Origin: Oscillatoria princeps RMCB-10
GTDB taxonomy: Bacteria; Cyanobacteriota; Cyanobacteriia; Cyanobacteriales; Oscillatoriaceae
Assembly (NCBI GenBank): GCA_019359235.1
Contig: JAHHHT010000010.1
Span: forward strand, 1 to 64,000
DNA length: 64,000 bases
Direction of reading: 5' to 3'
Numbering within the stretch: the first letter of the stretch is position 1; every line of letters begins with the position of its first letter. Below, one piece after another: positions 36,685 to 44,856 of the stretch. Position numbers and translations under genes: made by a program. The notes beneath the pieces were generated by a model. The model did not search any database, was not told the DNA's origin, and saw only the letters and a program-made list of their open reading frames with translations.

Positions 36685-38799
36685 GTGGCATCCATCGATC
36701 AGATAATTCAACGAGATCCAAACCCCTTTGACGCCGAGACGTTTTGGTCGGGTAACTTTTGGCAGGAGCAGCAAAACCCAGCGCTCACTGTTGAGTCGAT
36801 TCATCAAGAGGCGATTGCCGAGATCGAACTGTTTCTCGACTTCGTGGCTAAAGATCACCGCACCCGCACCCTGATGCTGGAAGGCGAAACCGGCTCTGGC
36901 AAGACCTATTTATTAGGCCGGCTCAAACGCATCCTCAACCCCAAAGCCTTTTTCGTCTACATCGAGCCATTTACCGCCAGCGACCACATCTGGCGGCACA
37001 TCCTGCGCTACACTGTAGATAGCTTGCTGGAAGTTCCGCAAGGGCGAGAAGAGTCACAATTGCTCATCTGGCTCAAGGGTCTGTCGGAATTCAAACAGCG
37101 CAGCATTTTCGACATGATCCGGGGCGACCGGCAAATTTTCATTCGCAACCTCAGGGAAAGCTATCCCGCCGGCATCTACAACGCAGCGGAATTCTTTGGC
37201 GTCCTCTACGACCTCACCAATCCCAAACTGTCCGCCCTCGCCTGCGAGTGGTTGCGGGGCGACGACTTGGACGAGGAGAGTTTGAAGCTGCTGCGCGTGC
37301 AGCACTCGATTGACACAGAAGACGCCGCGCAGAAAATGCTCGCCAACTTTGGCAGAATTTCTGCGGAAACCCAGCCGATTGTCCTGTGTTTTGACCAGCT
37401 AGACAACATCGCCCGCTTGCCAGACGGAGCGATTGACCTGCAAACGCTGTTCAGCGTCAACTCCGTCATTCACAACCAGAAGCTGAAAAACTTCCTGGTA
37501 GTTGTCAGCATTATAACAGATACTTGGCGGCAGAATGCCAGCCGCATCCAGCCGACAGATAAAGACCGGATTGACGGGACGATTAAACTCAAGCAAATCA
37601 CCCTCGACGAAGCCGAATCGCTGTGGATGAGCCGGCTGTACACCCTGTACCGGCAAGCGTCTCCCCCGCCTCCCTCACCCATTTACCCCTTAACCAGGGC
37701 AATGCTGGAAGAGAAATTTCCGGGCGGCAAGACGAGGCCCCGGAATGTCCTGATTTTGGGCCGGCAGTTATTTCAGGACTTCAAAGTCGGGCTCGTCCGG
37801 CACGATGTCCAGCAAGCCCAAGTCATTCCAGCCCCACTCCCCCAACTCCCTCCTTATCGAGGGGAGGAATTGAAAATTGTTGAACCGGCTGTTGAACCGG
37901 CTGCTGCACCGGCTGTTGCACCCGCTCCTGAACCGGCTGTCATTGAGAATGGGTTCGATGCCATAGCCGCCTTCAAGCTGGTGTGGTTGCGGAAATTAAC
38001 TCAAACCCAGCAGAGAATCACTCGAATTCGCCAATTTTCCTCACCCGAACTGATACAGATGCTAGCAGAAGCCCTGGGGGCTTTGCAAGTAGAAGATATT
38101 CAGCCGCGCCTGCTTCCCAGCCGGACTTATGCCAGCTATTCTCTCAGCTATTGGCTGCCGGAACAGTCCCAGCGGGTTGGGGTTGTCTGGAGCGAAGACA
38201 TGAACAGGACCAAATTTTGCAACCTGATCAAGGTCTGTCAAGAAGCGATCGAGCAAAATCTCTGCCAAACCCTGCAGCTGATTCGGTTTGAGGGAGTCGG
38301 GACGCCCAGCAATATGGGGTACAAGCTCTACACGCAAGTGTTCAGCGATTCCCCCCACAATCACCTGATGCCGGACTTGTCCTCGGTGCAGTACCTGGCG
38401 ACTTACCACAGTTTGGTGAATGACGCTTACTCTGGGGATTTGGTAGTTGGGCAAGAAACTCCCGATATTAAGGAGCTGGAAGCCTGGATGCGGGAGTCCA
38501 AGATTTTGCTGGAGTGCCAGCTGTTGGGGGATTTAGGGATTGTGCGGGTTCCCCTGTTCAGGGAGGAAAACAAGGCGGAGTGGCTGCCGGTGGAAGATTT
38601 CTTGCTGAATCGGGTGCGCAACCAGCAGTGTCTGGCTCGACAGCGCTTGATCCAAGAAACGGTCAGCCAGTTTTCTTATATGAGTGAAGATCGCGTCAAC
38701 CAGCTGATCGAGCATCTGTGTCAGGAGAATCACCAGATTAAAATTCTTGACCCGCTGGCGAAGCTAGATGACCAGCTGGTGTATGTGCGGCAGAAGTAG
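36685..38799 (+). CDS. P-loop ATPase, paralog 1 of a tandem pair
   Basis: A 704-residue protein if started at the GTG at 36685, which aligns with the start of paralog 2. The N-terminal NTPase has GETGSGKT (67-74) and Walker B VLCFDQ (Asp237), in the ORC/STAND-like AAA arrangement. A shared RPRNVLILGRQLFQD block ends it near 365. A Pro/Ala/Glu linker (VEPAVEPAAAPAVAPAPEPA) follows. The conserved C-terminal module has TYASYSLSYWLPEQSQRVGV, IRFEGVGTPSNMGYKLYTQV and a final helical QLIEHLCQENHQIKIL. No family name comes to mind. The start lacks a ribosome site because repeats precede it, so the true start could be upstream (frame open to 36589). Confidence 0.75.
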   Translation: MASIDQIIQRDPNPFDAETFWSGNFWQEQQNPALTVESIHQEAIAEIELFLDFVAKDHRTRTLMLEGETGSGKTYLLGRLKRILNPKAFFVYIEPFTASDHIWRHILRYTVDSLLEVPQGREESQLLIWLKGLSEFKQRSIFDMIRGDRQIFIRNLRESYPAGIYNAAEFFGVLYDLTNPKLSALACEWLRGDDLDEESLKLLRVQHSIDTEDAAQKMLANFGRISAETQPIVLCFDQLDNIARLPDGAIDLQTLFSVNSVIHNQKLKNFLVVVSIITDTWRQNASRIQPTDKDRIDGTIKLKQITLDEAESLWMSRLYTLYRQASPPPPSPIYPLTRAMLEEKFPGGKTRPRNVLILGRQLFQDFKVGLVRHDVQQAQVIPAPLPQLPPYRGEELKIVEPAVEPAAAPAVAPAPEPAVIENGFDAIAAFKLVWLRKLTQTQQRITRIRQFSSPELIQMLAEALGALQVEDIQPRLLPSRTYASYSLSYWLPEQSQRVGVVWSEDMNRTKFCNLIKVCQEAIEQNLCQTLQLIRFEGVGTPSNMGYKLYTQVFSDSPHNHLMPDLSSVQYLATYHSLVNDAYSGDLVVGQETPDIKELEAWMRESKILLECQLLGDLGIVRVPLFREENKAEWLPVEDFLLNRVRNQQCLARQRLIQETVSQFSYMSEDRVNQLIEHLCQENHQIKILDPLAKLDDQLVYVRQK

Positions 38800-38906
38800 T
38801 GACGTGTCTCTCGTTGCGCGGGGCCAAGAAAATGCGCCCCTCCCGTAGGGGCGGGCCAATTGCGCCCGCCCAGAACGAGAAAAAAATCTTCCAACGAGGT
38901 GACAGT

Positions 38907-40976
38907 GTGGCATCTATTTATCAAATCATCCGAAGAGAAGTGAACCCATTTGACTCTACAACGTTTAGACCCGGTAACTTTTGGCAAGAGCAGCAAGATT
39001 CGGCGCTCACGGTTGAGTCGATTCACCAGGGAGTGGTTGCGGAAATCGAGGAAGTTCTCGACAAAGTGGCCAAAGACCACCGCACTCGCACGCTCCTGCT
39101 TGCCGGCGATTCCGGTTCCGGAAAAAGTTATCTGTTAGGCCGGCTGAAACGGCTGTTTAACTCGAAAGCCTTTTTTGCCTACATCGGGCCTTGGCCAGAC
39201 AGCGACTTCATCTGGCGTCACACTCTGCGCAATACCGTTGACAGCCTGATGTGCGTCCCCGATGGCAAAGAAGAGTCCCAGCTGTTGCTGTGGCTGAAGA
39301 GTTTGCCGGCGTTCAGAAGTGAAAACCCCCTGAAGCAGGTGCTGGGTGAGCGCCAGCTGTTCATCCACCACTTAAAGAGCACTTACCAAAAGGGCATCTA
39401 CAATGCTAATGAATTTTTTGGCGTGCTCTACGCTCTCACCAATCCCGAACTGTACCCTTTAGCCTGTGACTGGTTGAAAGGAGACAACTTGGATGACGAA
39501 GCTCTCGCTACTTTGAGGGTTAAACGCGCCATCGAGACCGAAGAGATAGCGCGGAACATTCTGGGAAATTTTGGCCTGATTTCTGCGGCGACTCAGCCGA
39601 TTGTCCTGTGCTTCGACAATCTCGACAATATCGACCGGGCGCTGGATGGGTTTATCAATCTGCAAGCCCTGTTTAATGTCAACTCGATTCTTCACAACCA
39701 AAAGCTGAAGAATTTTATGGTGATTGTCAGCATTGTCACGAATACTTGGAAGGAAAATTCCAAGCGCGTCCAGCCGGCGGACAAAGCCAGACTGGATTTG
39801 GAAATTCGCCTGCAACCTATTAATCTGGAGCAAGCGGAGGCGCTGTGGGCGAGCCGGCTTTATCCCCTGCACCGGCAAGCCAACCCCAAGCCCCCATCGC
39901 CGATTTACCCCTTAAGCCGCAAACATTTAGAGGAGAAATTTCCCGGAGGCAAAACCCGCCCCCGCTATGTGCTGATGCTGGGTCGCCAGCTATTCCAAGA
40001 TGCAAAAACTAAAGGGTTGCCAGACAGCTCCTGGGATGCCGGTGACGACCCGATTGACCCGCTAGCCGCTTTTCAATTGCTCTGGCTCAAGGAATTCTGC
40101 AAAGTTGAGGACAAGATTTTTCGCATCCGCCAGATTTCGGCACCGGAGCTGATTCAGATGTTGCGAGAAGCTTTAGCCGCTCTGCAAGTGCACGGGATTA
40201 TGCCGAAACTCTTGCCGAGCCAGACCTATGCCAGCTATTCCCTCAGCTATCACTTACCGCTCCAGCTGGGACGCATCGGGGTGGTCTGGACGGAAGACCA
40301 GAACTTAACCAGCTTTTGCAATATGATGAAGGCTTGTCAGAAGGCGGTGAAGGACAATCTGTGCCAGACTATATATCTGTTTCGGGCTGAAGATGTGGGG
40401 ACGCCGAAAAACCAGGGGTACAAACTCTACAGTCAATTTTTCACCGGCACCCCCCACCGTCACCTGGTTCCCGATATGACTTCTGTCCACTATCTGGCAA
40501 CTTACCACAATTTTGTCAATGCAGCTTGTGCCGGCGAGCTGGTGGTGGGCGACCGCACTCCCAATTTGAGCGAGTTAGAAGTTTTGGTTCGCAAGTCAAA
40601 GGTTTTGCAGGACTGTCCTTTATTGCAGAAGTTAGGGATTTTTACGGGTTCCACCTACGACATCCCCTCCCAGGTGCCGGCGGGAGAGGACGCCGGCACT
40701 CCTGCAATCCCCGCACGCGAACGGCGGCGAGAGACTGGGCGCAAGCATCTCGCTCAGGCGTTTAAGGAAGTTAAGGAGTTTTTGTTGAATTTGATGAAAA
40801 CTCAGAAGATGATGGGGCGCACGGTTCTGGTTCAAAATGCTGTGGAGCAGTTTCCTTTGGTGGACGAATCTCAGGTTGCGGAATTGATTGAGCAGCTGTG
40901 TCAGGAGAATCACATAGTGATTCTCGAACCCGACGCGCCGGTGGAGGCGCAATTGGTTTGTTTGGTGAGTAAATAG
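38907..40976 (+). CDS. P-loop ATPase, paralog 2 of a tandem pair
   Basis: A 689-residue paralog of the preceding protein, similar along its whole length. It shares NPFD, GNFWQEQQ, ALTVESIHQ and VAKDHRTRTL blocks. GDSGSGKS (67-74) and VLCFDNLDNI (Asp237) are the Walker motifs. PLSRKHLEEKFPGGKTRPRY and YASYSLSYHLPLQLGRIGVV are further shared blocks. The linker of paralog 1 is shorter here, while a basic insert (IPARERRRETGRKHLAQAF) precedes the last helical domain. The GTG at 38907 has a GAGGTGA site. The pair probably arose by duplication and may form a hetero-oligomer. Confidence 0.78.
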   Translation: MASIYQIIRREVNPFDSTTFRPGNFWQEQQDSALTVESIHQGVVAEIEEVLDKVAKDHRTRTLLLAGDSGSGKSYLLGRLKRLFNSKAFFAYIGPWPDSDFIWRHTLRNTVDSLMCVPDGKEESQLLLWLKSLPAFRSENPLKQVLGERQLFIHHLKSTYQKGIYNANEFFGVLYALTNPELYPLACDWLKGDNLDDEALATLRVKRAIETEEIARNILGNFGLISAATQPIVLCFDNLDNIDRALDGFINLQALFNVNSILHNQKLKNFMVIVSIVTNTWKENSKRVQPADKARLDLEIRLQPINLEQAEALWASRLYPLHRQANPKPPSPIYPLSRKHLEEKFPGGKTRPRYVLMLGRQLFQDAKTKGLPDSSWDAGDDPIDPLAAFQLLWLKEFCKVEDKIFRIRQISAPELIQMLREALAALQVHGIMPKLLPSQTYASYSLSYHLPLQLGRIGVVWTEDQNLTSFCNMMKACQKAVKDNLCQTIYLFRAEDVGTPKNQGYKLYSQFFTGTPHRHLVPDMTSVHYLATYHNFVNAACAGELVVGDRTPNLSELEVLVRKSKVLQDCPLLQKLGIFTGSTYDIPSQVPAGEDAGTPAIPARERRRETGRKHLAQAFKEVKEFLLNLMKTQKMMGRTVLVQNAVEQFPLVDESQVAELIEQLCQENHIVILEPDAPVEAQLVCLVSK

Positions 40977-41103
40977 TGGGGTGCCGTATGTCCTTGAGGG
41001 CAGGCGAGACGCATTGGTGACAACTCAAGCTCCCCGGCGAATGGAATTCGCAGCTATACAAACGAAGTCCGCCTTCGCGGACTAAAAGAAAAACGAGACT
41101 CTT

Positions 41104-41125
41104 AAAACCCGCGCAGGCGGGTTTT
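41104..41125. terminator. Two-way rho-independent-type terminator
   Basis: AAAACCCGC, a GCAG loop and GCGGGTTTT make a perfect 9-pair stem with A-runs and T-runs on both sides. It lies between the end of the ATPase pair and the end of the convergent ParB-like gene, so it can stop both transcripts. A second hairpin, AGTCCGCCTTCGCGGACT, lies just before it at 41066-41084. Confidence 0.75.
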
Positions 41126-41273
41126 GTTGTAGTGCTGCGGTTTCAACCGCCCAGAAACTGCCGGACACAGCCCCAACCGCCCAGTTCAACTTAAGTTGAC
41201 ACCAATGGGCCAGACGCCTGCCCTACGGGTTTCCCTGCCGGTGCCTCGTTCCGAGGATAAACGCCCCTACAGC

Positions 41274-42158
41274 CTAATCAAGTATCTCTCCCACCTGTTG
41301 CAGCTTTTGGTAAGTTCCCTTCGCAAAGCCCAGAATTTTATCTGGGCCCGTCTTAATAGATTTTTCAAGGTTCTCCCAACTTAATTTTTTACCCTGTTTC
41401 TTCCAGTATTCAATGGCTTGACATGCAGATTTTCTCTGATTAGGAATGGCTCCAATCTCTTTCAATGCCCGCTCAATTTCTGCGCGGGGGGCCTCCCGTA
41501 AATTCAACTTGGGAGGTTTGGGGGTTGGGGGTGCTGGAATGAGTTTCTCAACCAGACCGGCAAGTTTCTCGACTGCAGATGAGAGCCCCTCAATTTTGCT
41601 CTCGATGCTGCTTATTCTGTCCTCTGAAGTCTTTTCGACACTCCGGGAAGATTGGGCAAGTAGCTGATTGAGCAGGGCAATAAGGGGTTGCAGCTTTTTA
41701 TCGAGCAAGCTCTCATCAATTGCAGTTGCTTCTGGCTGAACTCGCTGACCTGCTACTGGTTTTTGCTGTTCTGAGTCTGTTTTTTGGTCAGGGGACGAAA
41801 AACCTGCCAGCAGCTCTATTTCTGCTTTAGCAGCAGCCGCCTGCTCATCAGTCAAGTCAAAAACCCAGACCCACAGCCTTTCTATGTCCAGTTCCTTGGC
41901 AACAAGATACCAATCAGCGCCACAGACAACTTCATATTCTTCCTCCTCGCTGTACTGGTCAGTACGCCGCACAATGAGAGGGAGCAAGTTGCTGCCTCGC
42001 TCAGTTAGGCTTTTGCTTAAGACTTCCCGTCTTTCAGGAGAAATTTCCCCCATTTCAGACGGCGGTACAGCAATTTGACTTGTGTGTAACTGTCCGTGGC
42101 TTATTGGCTGAATTCCTAACTTTTCACCAATCCGAACTCTCCGCTCCGAACGCTCCAT
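41274..42158 (-). CDS. Atypical ParB-like protein
   Basis: A 294-residue protein. Residues 15-115 follow the ParB/Srx fold plan: conserved QIAVPPSEMGEISPERREVL-type helix, PLIVRRTDQYSEEEEYEVVC, and KELDIERLWVWVFDLTDEQA. The usual GERRxRA CTP-binding box is replaced by CGADWYLVA, so standard CTP-dependent sliding is doubtful. A coiled coil (~140-205) and a C-terminal helical domain with KEIGAIPNQRKSACQAIEYW, resembling helix-hairpin-helix, follow. The ATG is 5 bases after the ParA stop, with GAGGAGAG in the ParA end. Confidence 0.75.
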   Translation of the reverse strand: MERSERRVRIGEKLGIQPISHGQLHTSQIAVPPSEMGEISPERREVLSKSLTERGSNLLPLIVRRTDQYSEEEEYEVVCGADWYLVAKELDIERLWVWVFDLTDEQAAAAKAEIELLAGFSSPDQKTDSEQQKPVAGQRVQPEATAIDESLLDKKLQPLIALLNQLLAQSSRSVEKTSEDRISSIESKIEGLSSAVEKLAGLVEKLIPAPPTPKPPKLNLREAPRAEIERALKEIGAIPNQRKSACQAIEYWKKQGKKLSWENLEKSIKTGPDKILGFAKGTYQKLQQVGEILD

Positions 42159-42163
42159 ATTCT

Positions 42164-43678
42164 TTATGACTCTCCTCGCTCGTCGATAGTGGCAATCAAA
42201 TGTTTGGCTAATTCCCGATAACGATCTATAGCATTTTGGGCTGTTTGTTTATCGTGCTGGCTCAGCTGGGGCTCGAATTCTACTTGGTAAAGGGGATACC
42301 CCCAATCGGGGCATTTGGAAACAACATTTAGGCGAGGAATCCAGGTTTTCTCAGGAAACAGCTTAATCTCTTCGCCTTCGGGGTTTTTTTGAAAAATTTC
42401 ATAAATGCGCTCGACCATTGAAAGATTGAACGTGGATGACCTTTCATCATACATGCTTACGGCAATACCTAAAATTGGCAAATTATCCTCTCTATACTCT
42501 TTTAACTGGTAGGCTTGTTCGAGCACATACTCCAAAGCCCGAACTGGGTAAGGAGAGAGTTGAGTGGGAACAAGAATACCTGAAGATGCCATGAGAGAAA
42601 TTCGATTGACTTTCCCGAACGAGGGAGGGGGATCGATGAATACGAAGTCGTACCCGTGATTCTTAAGCTTTTTGGTTAGCAGGCGGTCGCTATCCACAGT
42701 TTGCATGAGTTGATTTTCCATTTGACTTAAGCGAATGTGAGAGGGTACGATATCTAGTTCGATGTCAATCGCTTTCCATCGCTTGCGAACAATCGTGTCT
42801 TCCAGCTTAGTCTTAGGCTCGGTTAAGAGATGAGTTATATCTTTTTTCCCTTGCAATTCAATATCGTCTAGGGGGTCAATGCCTAAGCCAGTTGTCAGGT
42901 TGGCTTGAGCGTCAATGTCAATCAGCAGTACCCGCTTACCGAGCTGGTTGAGAGCAGCCGCAAGGTTAATCGTCATTGTGGTCTTCCCCACACCACCTTT
43001 GTTGTTAAAGACCGTAATAATCATGGACTTACCCTCTTTAGACTTCTGAACTGGAGTTGTTGACTCTGGCTCCACCAGGCTCGCTTCTACTTGATTTATA
43101 TCTTCCCCCGGAGAGGGGGGATTCTTCTTCTTGAATAGTCCCAGCATGGCTTGATTGGCAAAGGCTTTTGATATGACAGTTCCAAACTGGATGTGAAACT
43201 GCTGGTGTTTTTTATACAGGGCATCGATCGCTTTTAAACAAGTTTCTTTGCACAGCAGCTTGTAAAATCGATTGAACTCCTCAATGAGCTGAGCCTGCGA
43301 GTATTCTACAACCGGCTCGATTTTTCCCTCATAATGATAGAATAACCTGAACTGGTAGCCATTCGTTAACAGTCCCATCACAGCGCCGGACTTTCGCATA
43401 TATCCGCTAATCTGCCAGCCAAAATGGGAAATGTTCTTACTGGCAGCCTTGGCTTCAATGACCAGATAAGGTGGGTAGGGCAAAGCGGCTTCTTTGGGAT
43501 GGACTAGAAAATCCAGTTTGACTTTACCTATTGTAAATTGCTCCCGCCAATCCCGAGCGCTGTAACCGAGGATACGCAAGAGGGGGACGATCACCTTGCT
43601 CTCTACATCCGCTTCGCTACTGTAAGGGGTAATCGATACAAACAAATCTGACAGGGTGGAACTATTCCAAGTCGTCAT
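42164..43678 (-). CDS. HsdR-like nuclease domain fused to ParA ATPase
   Basis: A 504-residue fusion. Residues 1-175 match the N-terminal nuclease domain of type I restriction subunits and related proteins: Glu26 (ADVESKV), Asp56 (VKLDFLV) and Glu75-x-Lys77 (YLVIEAKAA) give a complete PD-(D/E)XK set. After a linker, residues 219-500 are a ParA/Soj-type Walker ATPase with NNKGGVGKTT (225-234), LLIDIDAQANLTTGLG, FVFIDPPPSFGKVN and a late MYDERSS. An internal ATG at 43024 (residue 219) has AAAGAGGG at good spacing, so a shorter ParA could also be made. The full-length start has no clear ribosome site. It forms an operon with the ParB-like gene. Confidence 0.88.
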   Translation of the reverse strand: MTTWNSSTLSDLFVSITPYSSEADVESKVIVPLLRILGYSARDWREQFTIGKVKLDFLVHPKEAALPYPPYLVIEAKAASKNISHFGWQISGYMRKSGAVMGLLTNGYQFRLFYHYEGKIEPVVEYSQAQLIEEFNRFYKLLCKETCLKAIDALYKKHQQFHIQFGTVISKAFANQAMLGLFKKKNPPSPGEDINQVEASLVEPESTTPVQKSKEGKSMIITVFNNKGGVGKTTMTINLAAALNQLGKRVLLIDIDAQANLTTGLGIDPLDDIELQGKKDITHLLTEPKTKLEDTIVRKRWKAIDIELDIVPSHIRLSQMENQLMQTVDSDRLLTKKLKNHGYDFVFIDPPPSFGKVNRISLMASSGILVPTQLSPYPVRALEYVLEQAYQLKEYREDNLPILGIAVSMYDERSSTFNLSMVERIYEIFQKNPEGEEIKLFPEKTWIPRLNVVSKCPDWGYPLYQVEFEPQLSQHDKQTAQNAIDRYRELAKHLIATIDERGES

Positions 43679-44128
43679 GCCAACACTTTTATCAGGCAGC
43701 TTATGTCACTATACTTGCCCGGGTGTCCGCCGGCATACCTTGCTTCATAAATTTTTACTAACTCTGTGGAACCCAATTCGGTGGGATGCCTCTCCCTTGC
43801 GCACCGCGAACATTTTCTGACTCAATCCCAGCCATTCGCAACCTCTCGCCAGATATATCTGCCGTCCTGAGATGCTCCCGGAGAACACCTCTTAAGCTTC
43901 AGATTATCCCTTAGAGCGATCTTTGGCAAGACCGTAGTATTACTTAAATTGGCTACCTGTAGCGTTCCCCCCGGGAACTACCAACTCACCAGCCGCGCAT
44001 ATAACCGCAAATTTGTCAAGCCTTTACTCCGGCGAAACCGGCATCTTTGACCGTCCTGAAAAGTAGGGTGCGTTCCCCAAGGGGAACGCACCCTACCAAC
44101 TCGCCTTGATTGATGTCCACCGGCTCCC
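43679..44128. other. Gap upstream of the nuclease-ParA gene
   Basis: This 450-base region must hold the leftward promoter of the nuclease-ParA operon. I see no array of short repeats that would serve as an obvious parS. TCTTAAGCTTCAGATTATCC near 43889-43908 is AT-richer than its surroundings. A GTAGGGTGCGTTCCCC palindrome lies at 44063-44096. Confidence 0.45.
44063..44096. repeat. GTAGGGTGCGTTCC palindrome downstream of the HHL1-like gene
   Basis: GTAGGGTGCGTTCCCC, AA, and GGGGAACGCACCCTAC make a perfect 16-pair hairpin. It lies 33 bases past the stop of the leftward HHL1-like gene and could end its transcript. It belongs to a dispersed family (31218, 45870, 57518). Confidence 0.8.
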
Positions 44129-44566
44129 TTAAGCCCGCTTCTTCAGCAGCGCCGAGACGCTCTCTCTCACCCGGTCGATCGCCCCTTGAATCAAGCCGGC
44201 GGGCGAAGGCTGGGGCTCAACCGCCAGCTCGATTGGATCGTCCGCAAAGTCAGCTCCCTTGAGCCGGTAGCCGTATTCCAGATTTTGCTGGTTCTTGCGC
44301 AGGAGCGGAAACAGGCGAAAAGCCCCCTGGCGCAACTCTTCGGCGCTGTCGAAGATCGCTTTATGAATCTGGCTGCTGCGGCTCACCGCCAGAGATCCCA
44401 CCGGATACCAGTTCTTCTTGTCCTTAATCCGAATGTAAATATTAAACTCTGGCATGCCGTCCGTCTTCATCTTTTCGTACTGCTGGGAGGCTTTTTCCCG
44501 TTTTTCCGCGCTTTTGCTCGATTTCTTGCGGGTCTGAACTTTGCCGAATCCAGTGCCGGTGGTCAT
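44129..44566 (-). CDS. HHL1-like photosystem-protection protein
   Basis: A 145-residue protein. FNIYIRIKDKKNWYPVGSLA, then VSRSSQIHKAIFDSAEELRQ and GAFRLFPLLRKNQ, matches cyanobacterial relatives of HHL1, a plant thylakoid protein that protects photosystem II in high light (recalled, not searched). The first ~45 residues are basic and Lys-rich; the C-terminal 25 include a short amphipathic helix. The ATG at 44566 has AAAGGAG at good spacing; the frame is open further upstream but without a site. Confidence 0.65.
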   Translation of the reverse strand: MTTGTGFGKVQTRKKSSKSAEKREKASQQYEKMKTDGMPEFNIYIRIKDKKNWYPVGSLAVSRSSQIHKAIFDSAEELRQGAFRLFPLLRKNQQNLEYGYRLKGADFADDPIELAVEPQPSPAGLIQGAIDRVRESVSALLKKRA

Positions 44567-44856
44567 AGGGGTTGCTCCTTTGCGCTCTTTACAAAATTTT
44601 ACATCATTTTCATAAATCTGGGAAGGGTGCGAAACATTGCGCTGCCGGCGGCGGCTGGGGTAAAGTAGGGTGCGTGCCGCTCCGCCGGTTGGGCAGTCCG
44701 CCACCAGACCAGCTGGGTGCCGGCAAGCAGCCCCGACTGGCTTGGCCCCACGCCCTGACAGTGTTAATATCTGTTAAACAGCTGCCTCTGGGTAGGGCCA
44801 CGAACTCTGCCCCGACTCACCAGGTTAGGGACAGCATCACGCTTAGGACTCAACCG

